The translations under genes and the position numbers were made by a program. From Streptomyces sp. XY006 (GTDB lineage Bacteria; Actinomycetota; Actinomycetes; Streptomycetales; Streptomycetaceae), in contig NZ_NOKT01000005.1 in assembly GCF_002237655.1 (NCBI RefSeq), positions 186,001 through 250,000 on the forward strand: 64,000 nucleotides of DNA, written 5' to 3'. Below, piece by piece: positions 19,653-29,804 of the stretch; position 1 is the stretch's first letter; every line of letters begins with the position of its first letter. The notes under the pieces are model-generated. The model made no database searches, was not told the DNA's origin, and saw nothing but the letters and a program-made list of their open reading frames with translations.

Positions 19653-21835
19653 AGGTCGTGCCCGAGGTCGCCCGACAGTCGCTTGACCAGGTCGTACGCC
19701 GCGTCCGGGATCACCGTCCCGGGCGGGAAGACGGCCGCCGCGCCCATCTCCAGCAGCGTCGGCACGTCCTGCGGCGGGATCACGCCGCCGACCACGACCA
19801 TGATGTCCTCGCGCCCCTCCTCGGCCAGCGCCTCGCGCAGCGCCGGGACCAGGGTGAGGTGACCGGCCGCCAGCGACGAGACGCCGACGATGTGCACGTC
19901 CGCCTCGACGGCCTGCCGCGCCACCTCGGCGGGCGTCTGGAACAGCGGGCCGACGTCCACGTCGAAGCCGAGGTCGGCGAAGGCGGTGGCGATCACCTTC
20001 TGGCCGCGGTCGTGGCCGTCCTGGCCCATCTTGGCGACCAGGATGCGCGGCCGGCGGCCCTCGGCCTCCTCGAAGTCGGACACCAGGGTGCGGGTACGGT
20101 CCACGCTCGGGGAGTCTCCGGTCTCGTTGCGGTACACGCCGGTGATGGTACGGATCTGGCTCGCGTGCCGGCCGTACACCTTCTCCAGGGCGTCCGAGAT
20201 CTCCCCGACGGTGGCCTTGGCGCGGGCCGCGTGCACGGCCAGCTCCAGCAGGTTGCCCTCGCCCGCGGCGGCCCGGGTCAGTGCGTCCAGCGCGTCCCGG
20301 CAGGCCGTCTCGTCCCGCTCGGCGCGCAGCCGCCGCAGCTTCTCGATCTGCTGGGCGCGCACGGAGGAGTTGTCGACCTTGAGCACGTCGATCTGCTCGT
20401 CGGACTCCACGCGGTACTTGTTGACCCCGATGACCGGCTGGCGGCCCGAGTCGATCCGGGCCTGCGTGCGCGCCGCGGCCTCCTCGATGCGCAGCTTCGG
20501 GATGCCCGCGTCGATGGCCTTGGCCATACCGCCCGCGGCCTCGACCTCCTCGATGTGCTGCCAGGCCCGCCGCGCCAGGTCGTACGTCAGCTTCTCCACG
20601 TACGCGCTGCCGCCCCACGGGTCGATCACCCGGGTGGTGCCGGACTCCTGCTGCAGCAGCAACTGGGTGTTGCGGGCGATGCGCGCCGAGAAGTCGGTCG
20701 GCAGGGCGAGCGCCTCGTCGAGCGCGTTGGTGTGCAGCGACTGGGTGTGGCCCTGCGTGGCCGCCATCGCCTCGACGCAGGTGCGCGTGACGTTGTTGAA
20801 CACGTCCTGCGCGGTGAGCGACCAGCCCGAGGTCTGCGAATGGGTGCGCAGGGAGAGGGACTTGGCGTTCTGCGGGTCGAACTGCCTCACCAGCTTCGCC
20901 CACAGCAGCCGCGCCGCGCGCAGCTTGGCGACCTCCATGAAGAAGTTCATGCCGATCGCCCAGAAGAACGACAGCCGGGGCGCGAACGCGTCCACGTCCA
21001 GGCCCGCCTCACGGCCCGCGCGGATGTACTCCACGCCGTCCGCGAGCGTGTAGGCCAGCTCCAGGTCGGCCGTCGCCCCGGCCTCCTGGATGTGGTAGCC
21101 GGAGATGGAGATGGAGTTGTAGCGGGGCATCCGCTGCGAGGTGAAGGCGAAGATGTCGGAGATGATCCGCATCGACGGCTTCGGCGGATAGATGTAGGTG
21201 TTGCGGACCATGAACTCCTTGAGGATGTCGTTCTGGATGGTCCCCGCCAGCTTCTCCGGCGGTACGCCCTGCTCCTCCGCCGCCACGATGTACAGCGCCA
21301 GCACCGGCAGCACGGCACCGTTCATCGTCATCGACACGGTCATCCTGTCCAGCGGGATGCCGTCGAACAGCTGCCGCATGTCGAGAATCGAGTCGATGGC
21401 CACGCCCGCCATGCCGACGTCACCCGTCACGCGCGGGTGGTCGCTGTCGTAACCCCGGTGCGTGGGCAGGTCGAAGGCGACCGACAGGCCCTTCTGCCCG
21501 GCCGCGAGATTGCGCCGGTAGAAGGCGTTGGACTCCTCGGCGGTGGAGAAACCGGCGTACTGGCGGATCGTCCAGGGCTGGTTGACGTACATCGTCGGGT
21601 ACGGGCCGCGCAGGTACGGGGCCGCGCCCGGGTACGTCCGGAGGAAGTCCAGGCCCTCCAGGTCACGGCCGGTGTACAGCGGCTTGACGGCGATGCCCTC
21701 CGGGGTCTCCCACAGCAGGTCGTCGCCGCCGGAGGCGTTCTTGACCGCCGCGCGCCACTCGTCGGGGCTGCCGTCGGCGGCCGGGGTGCCCAGCTCGATC
21801 CCGGAGAAGTCGGGGATGCCATGGGGGGCGGTCAT
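19649..21835 (-). CDS. mutB: Methylmalonyl-CoA mutase, large (catalytic) subunit
   Basis: A 728-residue adenosylcobalamin enzyme interconverting succinyl-CoA and methylmalonyl-CoA, a source of propionyl/methylmalonyl extender units. The TIM-barrel domain includes [20 protein letters not shown] and [21 protein letters not shown]; the C-terminal B12 domain has DGHDRG (DxHxxG, about residue 605), whose His ligates cobalt, then [11 protein letters not shown] and [14 protein letters not shown] 21835 overlaps the small-subunit stop (ATGA). Downstream meaB overlaps likewise, so the three genes form one coupled operon. Confidence 0.96.
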   Translation of the reverse strand: MTAPHGIPDFSGIELGTPAADGSPDEWRAAVKNASGGDDLLWETPEGIAVKPLYTGRDLEGLDFLRTYPGAAPYLRGPYPTMYVNQPWTIRQYAGFSTAEESNAFYRRNLAAGQKGLSVAFDLPTHRGYDSDHPRVTGDVGMAGVAIDSILDMRQLFDGIPLDRMTVSMTMNGAVLPVLALYIVAAEEQGVPPEKLAGTIQNDILKEFMVRNTYIYPPKPSMRIISDIFAFTSQRMPRYNSISISGYHIQEAGATADLELAYTLADGVEYIRAGREAGLDVDAFAPRLSFFWAIGMNFFMEVAKLRAARLLWAKLVRQFDPQNAKSLSLRTHSQTSGWSLTAQDVFNNVTRTCVEAMAATQGHTQSLHTNALDEALALPTDFSARIARNTQLLLQQESGTTRVIDPWGGSAYVEKLTYDLARRAWQHIEEVEAAGGMAKAIDAGIPKLRIEEAAARTQARIDSGRQPVIGVNKYRVESDEQIDVLKVDNSSVRAQQIEKLRRLRAERDETACRDALDALTRAAAGEGNLLELAVHAARAKATVGEISDALEKVYGRHASQIRTITGVYRNETGDSPSVDRTRTLVSDFEEAEGRRPRILVAKMGQDGHDRGQKVIATAFADLGFDVDVGPLFQTPAEVARQAVEADVHIVGVSSLAAGHLTLVPALREALAEEGREDIMVVVGGVIPPQDVPTLLEMGAAAVFPPGTVIPDAAYDLVKRLSGDLGHDL

Positions 21836-23643
21836 CGGGCAACTCCCATGCGGTCGAGGGTCGCGGACAGGACGGCCACGGCGTCGCAGCCCGCGAAGAC
21901 GTACGCGTCGACACCCGGATACTCCCCGGGCCGCCCGGCGAGGAACACGTGCGAGGCGCCCGCCTCCTTGAGCTCGGCGGCCCGGGCCGCCGCCTGCTCC
22001 TCGTACAGGGCGTCGCTGGAGCACAGCACCGCCTCGCTCGCGCCGCTGTCCGCGAACGTGCCCCCGGTGACCGGCTCGATGCCACCGGCCTGGAACAGGT
22101 TCGAGGCGAAGGTGAGACGCGCGGTGTGGGCGGCGGCCGGGCCGAGCGCGGCCAGATAGATGCGGGGCCGGGAGCCGGTCGCGGCCAGATGCGCGTCCGA
22201 GCGGGCCCGCAGCGCCTCGAAGGCCTCGTCGCGCCGCACCCGCGGCAGCCCGCCGGACGGCTGCTCGGGGGCGCTCTCGCGCACCACCGGCTTCTCCGCC
22301 AGGAACGGGAACTCGCTGACGCCGGTGACGGGTTCGCGCCGCTTGGCCAGCTTCGCGCTCCGCGCCCGCCACGTCTCGGCGAGGTCCCGCTCGACGTCCC
22401 CGGAGCGCAGGGCGGCCGCCATGCCGCCGAGCCGCTCGACGCGCTGGAAGAACTCCCAGCCCGCGTGGGCGAGTTCGTCGGTGAGCCGCTCCACGTACCA
22501 GGAGCCGCCCGCCGGGTCGATCACCCGGGCCAGGTGCGACTCCTCGATGAGGATCGTGGAGGTGTTGCGGGCGATGCGCCGCGCGAACCCGTCCGGCAGG
22601 CCGAGGGCGTGGTCGAAGGGCAGCACGGTCACCGCGTCGGCACCCCCCGCCCCGGCGGCGAGCGTGGCGATGGTCGTGCGCAGCATGTTCACCCACGGGT
22701 CGCGCCGCGTCATCATCACCGGCGAGGTGACGACATGCTGCCGCTGCGCCCCGGCGCGCGGTGCGCCGCAGACCTCGGCCACCCGCGCCCACAGCCGCCG
22801 CGCCGCGCGCAGTTTGGCGATGGTGAGGAACTGGTCGGCGGTCGCCGCGTAGCGGAACTCCAGCTGTCCGCCGGCCTGTTCCACGCTCAGCCCGGCCCCG
22901 GTCAGCTCCCGCAGGTACGCCACCGCCGTGGCCAGTGAGGCGCCCAGCTCCTGCGCGGCCGAACCGCCGGCCTCGTGGTACGGCAGCGCGTCCACGGTCA
23001 GCGCCCGCAGCCCCGGGTACTCCTCGGCGCACAGCCGCGCCAGCTCCGCCGTCGGCGCGGCCTCGTCCCGCTGCCCGGTGCGGGCCTCGTACCCGAGCGG
23101 ATCGACGCCCAGATTGCCGCGCGCGGCCTCCCGGGCCACGCCCCGCTCCTCGTACAGCTTCAGCAACTCCCGCGCGGCGGGCCCGGCGTCGGCCCCCGCG
23201 TCCAGGACGACGGGAGCCAGATCGAGGTACACGCCGTCGAGCACCGGGCCGAGCCCGGCCACCGGGATGCCGCCCTCGCCCACGGTCAGCCAGAGCGAGG
23301 TGACGCCGTTCTCCAGGTCCGCGAGCACCGCGTCGTGGTCGGCCGTCGTGTGCCGCTGCCGTACGTCCCAGCCGCCGACCGTGTTCCCCTCGGCGCGGCC
23401 GCCGCGCACAAAGGGCGCGAACCCCGGCAGACCCGGCTCGGGTGAGGCATCGCGCGCGGTGTAGAGGGGCCGGGTGCGCAACCCGTCCTCCAACGCGGTG
23501 GAGAGGGCTTCCTCGGCCTCGGCGCCCTCGACGTCCTTGCCCGATTTGCGCAGCACACCCGCCACAAGGCGCTGCCACTGCTCGTGGGGCACGTCAGGGA
23601 ACTCGCCGGCCAGCTCAAGCCCGTCGTCAGGCAGGACCGTCAT
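21832..23643 (-). CDS. mutA: Methylmalonyl-CoA mutase, small subunit
   Basis: A 603-residue non-catalytic partner in the heterodimeric mutase. It is homologous to the large subunit ([20 protein letters not shown] and [17 protein letters not shown] parallel the MutB segments) but its C-terminal domain lacks the DxHxxG cobalamin motif ([19 protein letters not shown] occupies the equivalent area), as expected. It is the first gene of mutA-mutB-meaB. TAGCAT lies six bases upstream of ATG 23643, which suggests a leaderless transcript. Confidence 0.95.
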   Translation of the reverse strand: MTVLPDDGLELAGEFPDVPHEQWQRLVAGVLRKSGKDVEGAEAEEALSTALEDGLRTRPLYTARDASPEPGLPGFAPFVRGGRAEGNTVGGWDVRQRHTTADHDAVLADLENGVTSLWLTVGEGGIPVAGLGPVLDGVYLDLAPVVLDAGADAGPAARELLKLYEERGVAREAARGNLGVDPLGYEARTGQRDEAAPTAELARLCAEEYPGLRALTVDALPYHEAGGSAAQELGASLATAVAYLRELTGAGLSVEQAGGQLEFRYAATADQFLTIAKLRAARRLWARVAEVCGAPRAGAQRQHVVTSPVMMTRRDPWVNMLRTTIATLAAGAGGADAVTVLPFDHALGLPDGFARRIARNTSTILIEESHLARVIDPAGGSWYVERLTDELAHAGWEFFQRVERLGGMAAALRSGDVERDLAETWRARSAKLAKRREPVTGVSEFPFLAEKPVVRESAPEQPSGGLPRVRRDEAFEALRARSDAHLAATGSRPRIYLAALGPAAAHTARLTFASNLFQAGGIEPVTGGTFADSGASEAVLCSSDALYEEQAAARAAELKEAGASHVFLAGRPGEYPGVDAYVFAGCDAVAVLSATLDRMGVAR

Positions 23644-23649
23644 GCTCGG

Positions 23650-23655
23650 ATGCTA
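23650..23655 (-). promoter_or_regulatory. -10 element of the mutA operon, probable leaderless start
   Basis: On the minus strand TAGCAT is followed by six bases and the mutA ATG, with no ribosome-binding site. The geometry equals that before the AraC-type gene at 10788. The -35 is not clear. Confidence 0.5.
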
Positions 23656-23866
23656 GGACACGAGCACGACTGAGCAGCAGAGGGCTCGGCTGTGACCTTT
23701 CCCTCGCCCTGACTGTGACCCCGCTCTCCGGGGCGGTCCCCCGGCTGTCCCTGACCGGCGACCCCGCTGTCCGGAGCCGGTGCCGTCCCGCGCGGTGCGG
23801 GTACCCGCCGTCCGGCGGAGGCGGGCACCAGGCGCCCGGCCCCGCGCAGACGTGAGGAGGTGCGGG

Positions 23867-24844
23867 ATGCGACTGCGGGATCACGTGGTGGTGGTGACCG
23901 GGGCGTCCAGCGGGATCGGACGGGCCACGGCGGAGGCGTTCGCCCGCAAGGGCTGCGCCGTGGTGCTGGCGGCGCGGCGCGAGGAGGCGCTGCGGGCCGC
24001 GGCCGAGGAGTGCGGCAGGCACCGCGGGGCACGCACGCTGGTCGTGCCGACCGACGTGAGCGACGTCAAGGCGGTCGAGGACCTGGCGCGGCGCACGGTG
24101 GAGGAGTTCGGCCGGATCGACGTCTGGGTCAACAACGCGGCGGTCAACGCCTTCGGCCGTTTCGAGGACGTGCCGCTGGAGGACTTCCGCAAGGTCCTGG
24201 ACGTCAACGTCATGGGGTGTGTGTACGGCGCCCGGGCGGCCCTGCCGGTGATGCGGGAGCAGGGCTCGGGCACGCTGGTCAACGTCTCGTCCATCGTGGG
24301 TGCCGTCGCCCAGCCCTACAGCCACCCGTACGGCATGTCCAAGCACGCCGTCAGGGCGCTCGGCTCCGGTCTGCGGCAGCAGTTGCGCGTGGAGGGCGTG
24401 CAGGGCATCGACGTGTGCACGGTGCTGCCCGCGACCATCGACACGCCGCACTTCCAGCACGCGGCCAATCACACCGGGCACAAGGTCGTCGCCATGCCGC
24501 CCGTCTACACGCCCGAGCGGGTTGCCAAGGCGGTCGTGGAGCTCGTCCGCCGCCCGCGCCGCGAGGTCGTGGTGGGCCCGGCGGGCCGCGCGCTGGTCCG
24601 CCAGTCCCGGATGGCGCCGGCGCTCGCCGAGCGGGCGATGGCCCGGCAGACCGACCGGACCCACCTGGACCACGACGAGGACGCCCCCGCCACGCACGGC
24701 GCGCTGCACGTACCGGCACCCGGCGAGGGCGCGGTGCACGGCGGCTGGGGCGGGCGACGGCGCACGGCACTGCGCAGGGCCGCCCTGGCGACCGCGCTGG
24801 CGGGCGCGGCGGTGACGGCGGGGCGGCGTCTGTCGCGCGCCTGA
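23867..24844 (+). CDS. Short-chain dehydrogenase/reductase with C-terminal membrane segment
   Basis: A 325-residue SDR. The classical cofactor loop VVTGASSGIGRATAEA is at residues 9-24, NNAAVNAFGRF in the middle, the catalytic Ser in VNVSSIVGAV and the YGMSK Tyr-Lys pair near residue 161. Beyond the 250-residue core there is an extension (His- and Asp-containing, 265-290) and a short hydrophobic C-terminus (ALRRAALATALAGAAVTAG) that could anchor it in the membrane. ATG 23867 has GAGGAGGTG upstream. It diverges from mutA and converges on the P450. Substrate unknown; SDRs of this length often act on lipids or steroids. Confidence 0.87.
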   Translation: MRLRDHVVVVTGASSGIGRATAEAFARKGCAVVLAARREEALRAAAEECGRHRGARTLVVPTDVSDVKAVEDLARRTVEEFGRIDVWVNNAAVNAFGRFEDVPLEDFRKVLDVNVMGCVYGARAALPVMREQGSGTLVNVSSIVGAVAQPYSHPYGMSKHAVRALGSGLRQQLRVEGVQGIDVCTVLPATIDTPHFQHAANHTGHKVVAMPPVYTPERVAKAVVELVRRPRREVVVGPAGRALVRQSRMAPALAERAMARQTDRTHLDHDEDAPATHGALHVPAPGEGAVHGGWGGRRRTALRRAALATALAGAAVTAGRRLSRA

Positions 24845-24874
24845 GGAGACACGAGGAGACCGGAGTACGAGGGA

Positions 24875-24906
24875 ACGGCGGCCCGCCCCGAGGGGCGGGC
24901 CGCCGT
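24875..24906. terminator. Bidirectional terminator between SDR and P450 genes
   Basis: A perfect 15-bp stem: ACGGCGGCCCGCCCC at 24875-24889, the two bases GA, and the exact complement at 24892-24906. It lies in the 85-base gap between convergent genes. Confidence 0.85.
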
Positions 24907-24929
24907 CCTCTTCCGCGTCCCGCGCGCCG

Positions 24930-26183
24930 CTAGCCCACCGGCACCGGCACCGGCACCCGGACCGAGTCGACGACGAACCCGCTGCGCACCCGGGCCGGCA
25001 CGCGGTTCAGCGGGATCCTCAGGTCCTGCTCGGGCACCTCGTACTCCAGGCGGGCCAGCCGGGGCGCGAGAGTCGCCAGCAGGGCGACCGTGATGTCCTC
25101 GCCGGGGCAGCGGTGGCCGGTGGTCCGGTCGCCGCCGCCCTGGGGGATCAGCTCGTCCCGGGCGGGCGGATGCCCGAGGAACCGCTCGGGCCGGAAGGCG
25201 TACGGGTCGTCCCAGAGGGCGGGGTCGTGGTTCTGCCCGTACAGGTCCAGCAGGACCATCGCACCGGCCGGGATCGGCTCGCCGTGCCAGTCCAGATCGG
25301 TGACCGCCCGGCCGCCCACGAACGGGGCGAAGGGGTAGAAGCGCCGCAGCTCGTGCGCGAAGGCCACGGCGTAGGCGCCGTCGTCGGTGCGCAGTCCTTC
25401 CCGGACGTCCGGGCGGCGCATCGCGTGCCCGGCGTAGGAGACGAACCAGCACACGGCGACCGTCGGCCGGATCACGTTGAGCAGTTCGACCGCCGCGGTG
25501 CGCGGATCGAGGAGCCGGCCGTCGGAGTCCCGGTGGCGGACCACCGCCTCCAGCACCGACCCGTCCGGCGCGCTCGCGGTCCCCGACCGCACGTCCTCCA
25601 CCAGCCGTCCCAGCCAGGCCTCGCGGCGGGTCCGGGCGCGGCGGGCCCGCCAGTGGCGCGGCCCGGCCGTGGCGAAACCGTCGACCATGGCGACCAGGTC
25701 CCGCGCCAGTGCGTCGGCGTCGTCCAGCGGGATCCCGGCCCAGCGGCACACCCCGCGGGTGAGCACCCGGCTCGCCTCGTCGAACAGCACGACCCGGCGC
25801 CCGGGCCACGCGCGCACCGTCTCCTCCCACACCGCGGCGACCTCGTCCACGACCCCGGCGACCGCCTTCGGCCCGGTGAGCAGGGACAGGAACATGTCCT
25901 TGCGGCCCCGGTGCCGCGGCCCGTCCAGCGTGTGCACGGCCCCGTGCCCGAACAGGGTGCTCAGCACCGGGCCGGGCATCGCAGAGCCGCGCTCGACATG
26001 CTGCTCGTCGTAGAAGAACCGCACGGCGTCGGTGCCGTAGAGGGCCACGGCGTGCTGTCCCATGAGGCGGGTGCGCACCAGGGGGCCGGTGGCGCGGCGC
26101 CTGCGGTCGGGCAGCCAGGTGTACCCCTTGGCCAGCAGGGCGAGCGAGCTGTCCACGAGTGGTGCACGACGACTCTCATCCAT
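24930..26183 (-). CDS. CYP152-type P450 fatty acid peroxygenase/decarboxylase
   Basis: A 417-residue cytochrome P450. The heme loop IPQGGGDRTTGHRCPGE (Cys359) and the I-helix segment NVIRPTVAVCWFVSYAGHA with the Arg239-Pro240 pair identify the CYP152 family, which uses H2O2 rather than a reductase; the arginine holds the fatty-acid carboxylate over the heme. Residues LFGHGAVHTLDG (77-88) include Phe78 and His84, which correspond to Phe79 and His85 of the alkene-forming OleT; the hydroxylating enzyme BSbeta has Gln there. This alignment is from memory. Start ATG 26183 gives the usual family length. It is divergent from a Rieske-fusion gene. Likely reaction: alpha/beta-hydroxylation or decarboxylation of fatty acids. 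Confidence 0.85.
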   Translation of the reverse strand: MDESRRAPLVDSSLALLAKGYTWLPDRRRRATGPLVRTRLMGQHAVALYGTDAVRFFYDEQHVERGSAMPGPVLSTLFGHGAVHTLDGPRHRGRKDMFLSLLTGPKAVAGVVDEVAAVWEETVRAWPGRRVVLFDEASRVLTRGVCRWAGIPLDDADALARDLVAMVDGFATAGPRHWRARRARTRREAWLGRLVEDVRSGTASAPDGSVLEAVVRHRDSDGRLLDPRTAAVELLNVIRPTVAVCWFVSYAGHAMRRPDVREGLRTDDGAYAVAFAHELRRFYPFAPFVGGRAVTDLDWHGEPIPAGAMVLLDLYGQNHDPALWDDPYAFRPERFLGHPPARDELIPQGGGDRTTGHRCPGEDITVALLATLAPRLARLEYEVPEQDLRIPLNRVPARVRSGFVVDSVRVPVPVPVG

Positions 26184-26393
26184 GGCGCGGCGAGTGCCCG
26201 CCGGCCCCGCCCGGAAACACGGACCGGCACCGCACGATTGCGCCCCGCAGCGGGGGTACCCGCCGCGCACCACGACGATCGCCCTCCACGCCTGCCGCCG
26301 CGTCCGCGCGGGCATCCGCCCCGGGCCGCTGACGTGCACCGGCGCCGTACACTGCCCCGTTTGCCGCCCATACCGGTGGAAACCCGGCGGGGC

Positions 26394-27374
26394 ATGAGTG
26401 CACACCGACGCCGCCTGCTGCGGCAGAACCGGGTCCTGTGGCTGCTGGACCGCCTGGAGCGCGAACCCCGGGCCGACGCGGTGATCGACACGCTCCGCAA
26501 GGGCGTACGGGCCCTGCCGCTGGGACGCGGCAGGGACCTGCTGCACGGCCGGTGGCTGGGGCACCCGGTGCATCCACTGATGGTGCAGGTGCCGATCGGC
26601 AGCTGGCTGTCGGCGGCGGTCCTCGACCTGCGGCCCGGCCGCTCCCGCGAGTCACGGCTGCTGATCGGCTTCGGCCTGGCCGCCGCCGCGCCCGCGGCCC
26701 TCGCCGGCTGGACCGACTGGGCGGAACTCCACCGCGAGCAGCAGCGCGTCGGACTGGTGCACGCCCTGTCCAACACGGTCGCCGTCGGTCTGTACGCCGC
26801 CTCCCTGGCCTGCCGCGTCAAGGGACGCGAGGCGGCGGGCCGGACTTACGGCTTCCTCGGCATGACGGCCGTCGGTGTCGGCGGCATGCTGGGCGGCCAC
26901 CTCGCCTACCGGCAGGCCTCCGGCGCCAACCACGCCGAGGAGGTCCCGCACGTCGTCTCCGCGGGCTGGCACCCGGTCGGAACCGTGGACGAGTTCCCGG
27001 CCGGCCGCCCGGTGCGCCGCGTCGTCGACGACGTGCCGGTCCTGGTCGTCAGGGAGACCGGCGGGCAGATCCACGCCCTCGCCGAGCGGTGCAGTCACCT
27101 CGCTGGACCGCTCGCGGAGGGCACCGTCGAGGACGGCTGCGTCCGCTGCCCCTGGCACGGCAGCGTCTTCCGCCTCTCCGACGGCTGGAACGTACGCGGC
27201 CCGGCCACCGCGCCACAGCCCTCCTTCGAGACCCGGATCACCGAGGGGGGCCGTGTCGAGGTGCGCCTGCGCCACCAGGACGGGGGAAAGCGTGCCGAAG
27301 AGCGCCGGGAACCGGCCGTACAGGGGAGTGGGACGCGAACGGATGCCGCACATGGACACGACGCCCGTGACTGA
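26394..27374 (+). CDS. DUF2231 membrane domain fused to Rieske [2Fe-2S] domain
   Basis: A 326-residue fusion. Residues 40-185 are a DUF2231 domain with about four membrane helices (LGHPVHPLMVQVPIGSWL opens it, the two His being typical). Residues 200-300 form a Rieske domain with CSH, sixteen residues, then CPWH, the complete CxH-x16-CxxH cluster ligands, followed by GSVFRLSDG. The family presumably passes electrons at the membrane; the partner is unknown. GGCGGGG precedes ATG 26394. It diverges from the P450 gene, with 210 bases between them. The last 32 bases overlap the next gene. Confidence 0.85.
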   Translation: MSAHRRRLLRQNRVLWLLDRLEREPRADAVIDTLRKGVRALPLGRGRDLLHGRWLGHPVHPLMVQVPIGSWLSAAVLDLRPGRSRESRLLIGFGLAAAAPAALAGWTDWAELHREQQRVGLVHALSNTVAVGLYAASLACRVKGREAAGRTYGFLGMTAVGVGGMLGGHLAYRQASGANHAEEVPHVVSAGWHPVGTVDEFPAGRPVRRVVDDVPVLVVRETGGQIHALAERCSHLAGPLAEGTVEDGCVRCPWHGSVFRLSDGWNVRGPATAPQPSFETRITEGGRVEVRLRHQDGGKRAEERREPAVQGSGTRTDAAHGHDARD

Positions 27375-27900
27375 CAGCCGCCCGGTACGCGGGCTGCGCG
27401 GCCTGCTGCGCCGCGCCGAACGGGACTACTCGGCCGGACACGACCGGCCGCTCGGCGGCTACCTCGCGGCCATGGCCGGCTTCACCGCCTTCACCACGGC
27501 CTGGACCACCGCGGTCCGGCTGCGGGGCCGCCCGGTGCCCGACCGGCCCGAGCCGTGGGACGTCGTCCTGACCTCGGTGGCCACCTTCCGGCTCAGCCGG
27601 CTGCTCAGCAAGGCCTCGGTGACCAGCCCGCTGCGTGCCCCCTTCACGCGGTACGTCGGGCCGCAGGGCCCGGCCGAACTGCACGAGGAGGCCCAGCCCC
27701 AGCAGGGCAGGCACACCGTCGGCGAGCTCGCCACCTGCCCGTTCTGCATGAGCGTCTGGGTGGCCTCGGCCCTGACCGCCGGCCAGCTGCTGTGGCCCCG
27801 CGCCACCCGCACCGCCATGGGCACGCTCACCGCCCTGGCCGGGGCGGACACGCTGCAACTGGCGTACAGCGCCCTCGTGGACAAGACGACCGGCGACTGA
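27343..27900 (+). CDS. DUF1360 membrane protein
   Basis: About 185 residues, small integral membrane protein of the DUF1360 type. Helices are at about 45-60, 75-90, 130-150 and 155-175; the conserved CPFCMSVWVASALTAGQLLW stretch, where a CxxC-like pair enters a helix, is the hallmark. It overlaps the Rieske gene by 32 bases, so the two are probably co-translated. ATG 27343, ATG 27352 and GTG 27328 are all possible starts; CAGGGGAG at 27321 favours the first two. Function unknown. The 224 bases after it hold no gene that I can support. Confidence 0.8.
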   Translation: MPHMDTTPVTDSRPVRGLRGLLRRAERDYSAGHDRPLGGYLAAMAGFTAFTTAWTTAVRLRGRPVPDRPEPWDVVLTSVATFRLSRLLSKASVTSPLRAPFTRYVGPQGPAELHEEAQPQQGRHTVGELATCPFCMSVWVASALTAGQLLWPRATRTAMGTLTALAGADTLQLAYSALVDKTTGD

Positions 27901-28124
27901 GGGCGGGCGCGCGGACGGCAGCACCGACACCTCCGGCCTCGCCTCCATGGCACCTCCGGCCGCGCCTGCGTGGCCAAGGCCGGGAAGACCGAGGCCGTGG
28001 CCCCCACCGCCGGTCACGGTCCGGGCACGTCCGGCGCCTCGGTCTGGCCATGCAACCGCGATGGCCGAAAAATGTGTCTCCGAGTGCGGCCGGCTCCTGC
28101 CGAGCGGCGGCCCGGGGGGATGCG

Positions 28125-29804
28125 ATGAACACATGGGGAGTGCCCGGATACACCGAGTCGCTCGAACTCGGTGCCGGGGCGAGCGGACGGGTCGTGCTGG
28201 CCGTCCACGAGGAGACCGGCGTCCCGGTCGCCGTGAAGTACCTCAGCGAGTCCCTGCGCACCCGGCCGGGCTTCGTGCACGACTTCCGGGCCGAGGCGCG
28301 GCTGCTCGCCGGACTGGAGAGCCCAAACGTCGCCGGCCTGTACGAGTACGTGGAGAGCCCGGACGGCGCCGCCATCGTGATGGAGCTGGTCGACGGGGTA
28401 AGCCTGCGGGCGCTGCTCAGGCGCGAGGGCCCGCTCGGTCCGGAGGCCGCGCTCGTCGTCCTCAAGGGCTCGCTGCTCGGTCTGGCCGACGCGCACCGCG
28501 TCGGCGTCGTCCACCGCGACTACAAGCCGGAGAACGTCCTGGTCGCGCGGGACGGTTCCTCCAAGCTGGTCGACTTCGGCATCGCCGTCGACTCGGGCAG
28601 CAGCGCGGGCGTGGCCGGAACCCCCTCCTACATGGCTCCGGAGCAGTGGACCGGCGCCCCCGCCTCGCCCGCCGCCGACGTGTATGCGGCCACCGCCACC
28701 TTCTTCGAGTGCCTGACGGGCCGCAAGCCGTACACCGGTGAGAACCTCGCGGAACTCGCCCTCCAGCACGTCGACGCGCCCGTCCCCGCCGACGAGGCCC
28801 CCGAGGCGGTGCGGGACCTGGTGCGCAGGGGCCTGGCCAAGGACCCGGGGGAGCGGCCCGCACGGGCCGAGGACCTCCTGGCGGAACTGGAGTCCGCCGC
28901 CGGCGCCGCCTACGGCCCCGACTGGGAGGAGCGCGGCCGGGGCCGGCTCGCCGCCCTGGTGGCCCTGCTGCCGCTGCTGCTGCCCTCGGCCCGGCAGGCG
29001 CCCCGCGGCACCGCGGACTCCGCGCGCACGGTGCTCGGCCGGCCGCCCGCGACGGGCCGTGGCGGTGCCCGGTCGTGGCTGCCGGGCCGGGCCGGGCTGC
29101 TCGTGTCGGCCGCCGCCGTGCTCCTCGCCGCCCTCCTGACCCACGGGCTCCCGTCCGGCCCGGGCACCGCGGGGCAGGGGGCGGCAGCGGCCCTGGCCAC
29201 CACCGGCACCGGCCCGGGGCCGTCGGCGTCGCCCGCCGCACCGGGGGCGTCACCGGCACCGTCCGCCACGTCCACCGCCCCGGCAGACCCCTCGCCGTCG
29301 GCCACCCCGTCCCCGTCCGGCGCGTCGGCCACCGGCACCGCGGGGCCCCCGGCCTCCGGCACCCCGGCCGGTGGCGGCGGCACCGGGGGCGACGAGACCG
29401 CCGCGGGCGGGGAGCCCACCGCCGAGCCGCCGGCCACCGCGTCCGCCTCACCCACCGAACCGGCGGGACCCGTCAGTCCGGCCGTCAAGGACGTCTCCGT
29501 GACCTCCTTCCGCCAGACGGGCCCCACGACCGCCACGGCGACCCTCGGCGTCACCACGGACGGCACCGGTCCGGTACTGATCACGGTCACCTGGTACGCG
29601 GGCGGCACGGCGGGCGAGCCGGGCACACCGGACGGCGCGCCCCAGACCTTCGAGCGCAGCGGCGCCACCCAGTACACGCTCACCGTCGACCACACGTTCC
29701 TGAACTCCGGCTGCTACTGGACGGTGCAGGCCACCACGGCCCCCGCCGCCGCCGACGGCGGCGCCTCCCAGCAGCTCCTCACCAGGAGGTGCGACCTGCG
29801 ATGA
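28125..29804 (+). CDS. Membrane-anchored Ser/Thr protein kinase (PknB class)
   Basis: A 559-residue Hanks-type kinase. The glycine loop GAGASGRV, Lys38 in VAVKYL, catalytic loop HRDYKPEN (130-137, with Tyr in place of the usual Leu/Ile after HRD), DFG (150-152) and APEQW are all present, so it should be active. One membrane helix lies near 323-342, then a Pro/Ser/Thr/Gly-rich stalk to about 440, and an outer domain (VKDVSVTSF to the end) with two Cys. It lacks PASTA repeats. GGGGGGA precedes ATG 28125. The next gene overlaps its stop and encodes a similar outer domain, so the two products probably act together. Confidence 0.92.
   Translation: MNTWGVPGYTESLELGAGASGRVVLAVHEETGVPVAVKYLSESLRTRPGFVHDFRAEARLLAGLESPNVAGLYEYVESPDGAAIVMELVDGVSLRALLRREGPLGPEAALVVLKGSLLGLADAHRVGVVHRDYKPENVLVARDGSSKLVDFGIAVDSGSSAGVAGTPSYMAPEQWTGAPASPAADVYAATATFFECLTGRKPYTGENLAELALQHVDAPVPADEAPEAVRDLVRRGLAKDPGERPARAEDLLAELESAAGAAYGPDWEERGRGRLAALVALLPLLLPSARQAPRGTADSARTVLGRPPATGRGGARSWLPGRAGLLVSAAAVLLAALLTHGLPSGPGTAGQGAAAALATTGTGPGPSASPAAPGASPAPSATSTAPADPSPSATPSPSGASATGTAGPPASGTPAGGGGTGGDETAAGGEPTAEPPATASASPTEPAGPVSPAVKDVSVTSFRQTGPTTATATLGVTTDGTGPVLITVTWYAGGTAGEPGTPDGAPQTFERSGATQYTLTVDHTFLNSGCYWTVQATTAPAAADGGASQQLLTRRCDLR

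Noticed and set aside
18660..23578. Long open frames opposite and in other phases of mutA-mutB-meaB
   Set aside because: The mutase and MeaB frames carry all family motifs; the others have no recognisable domains and abnormal composition.
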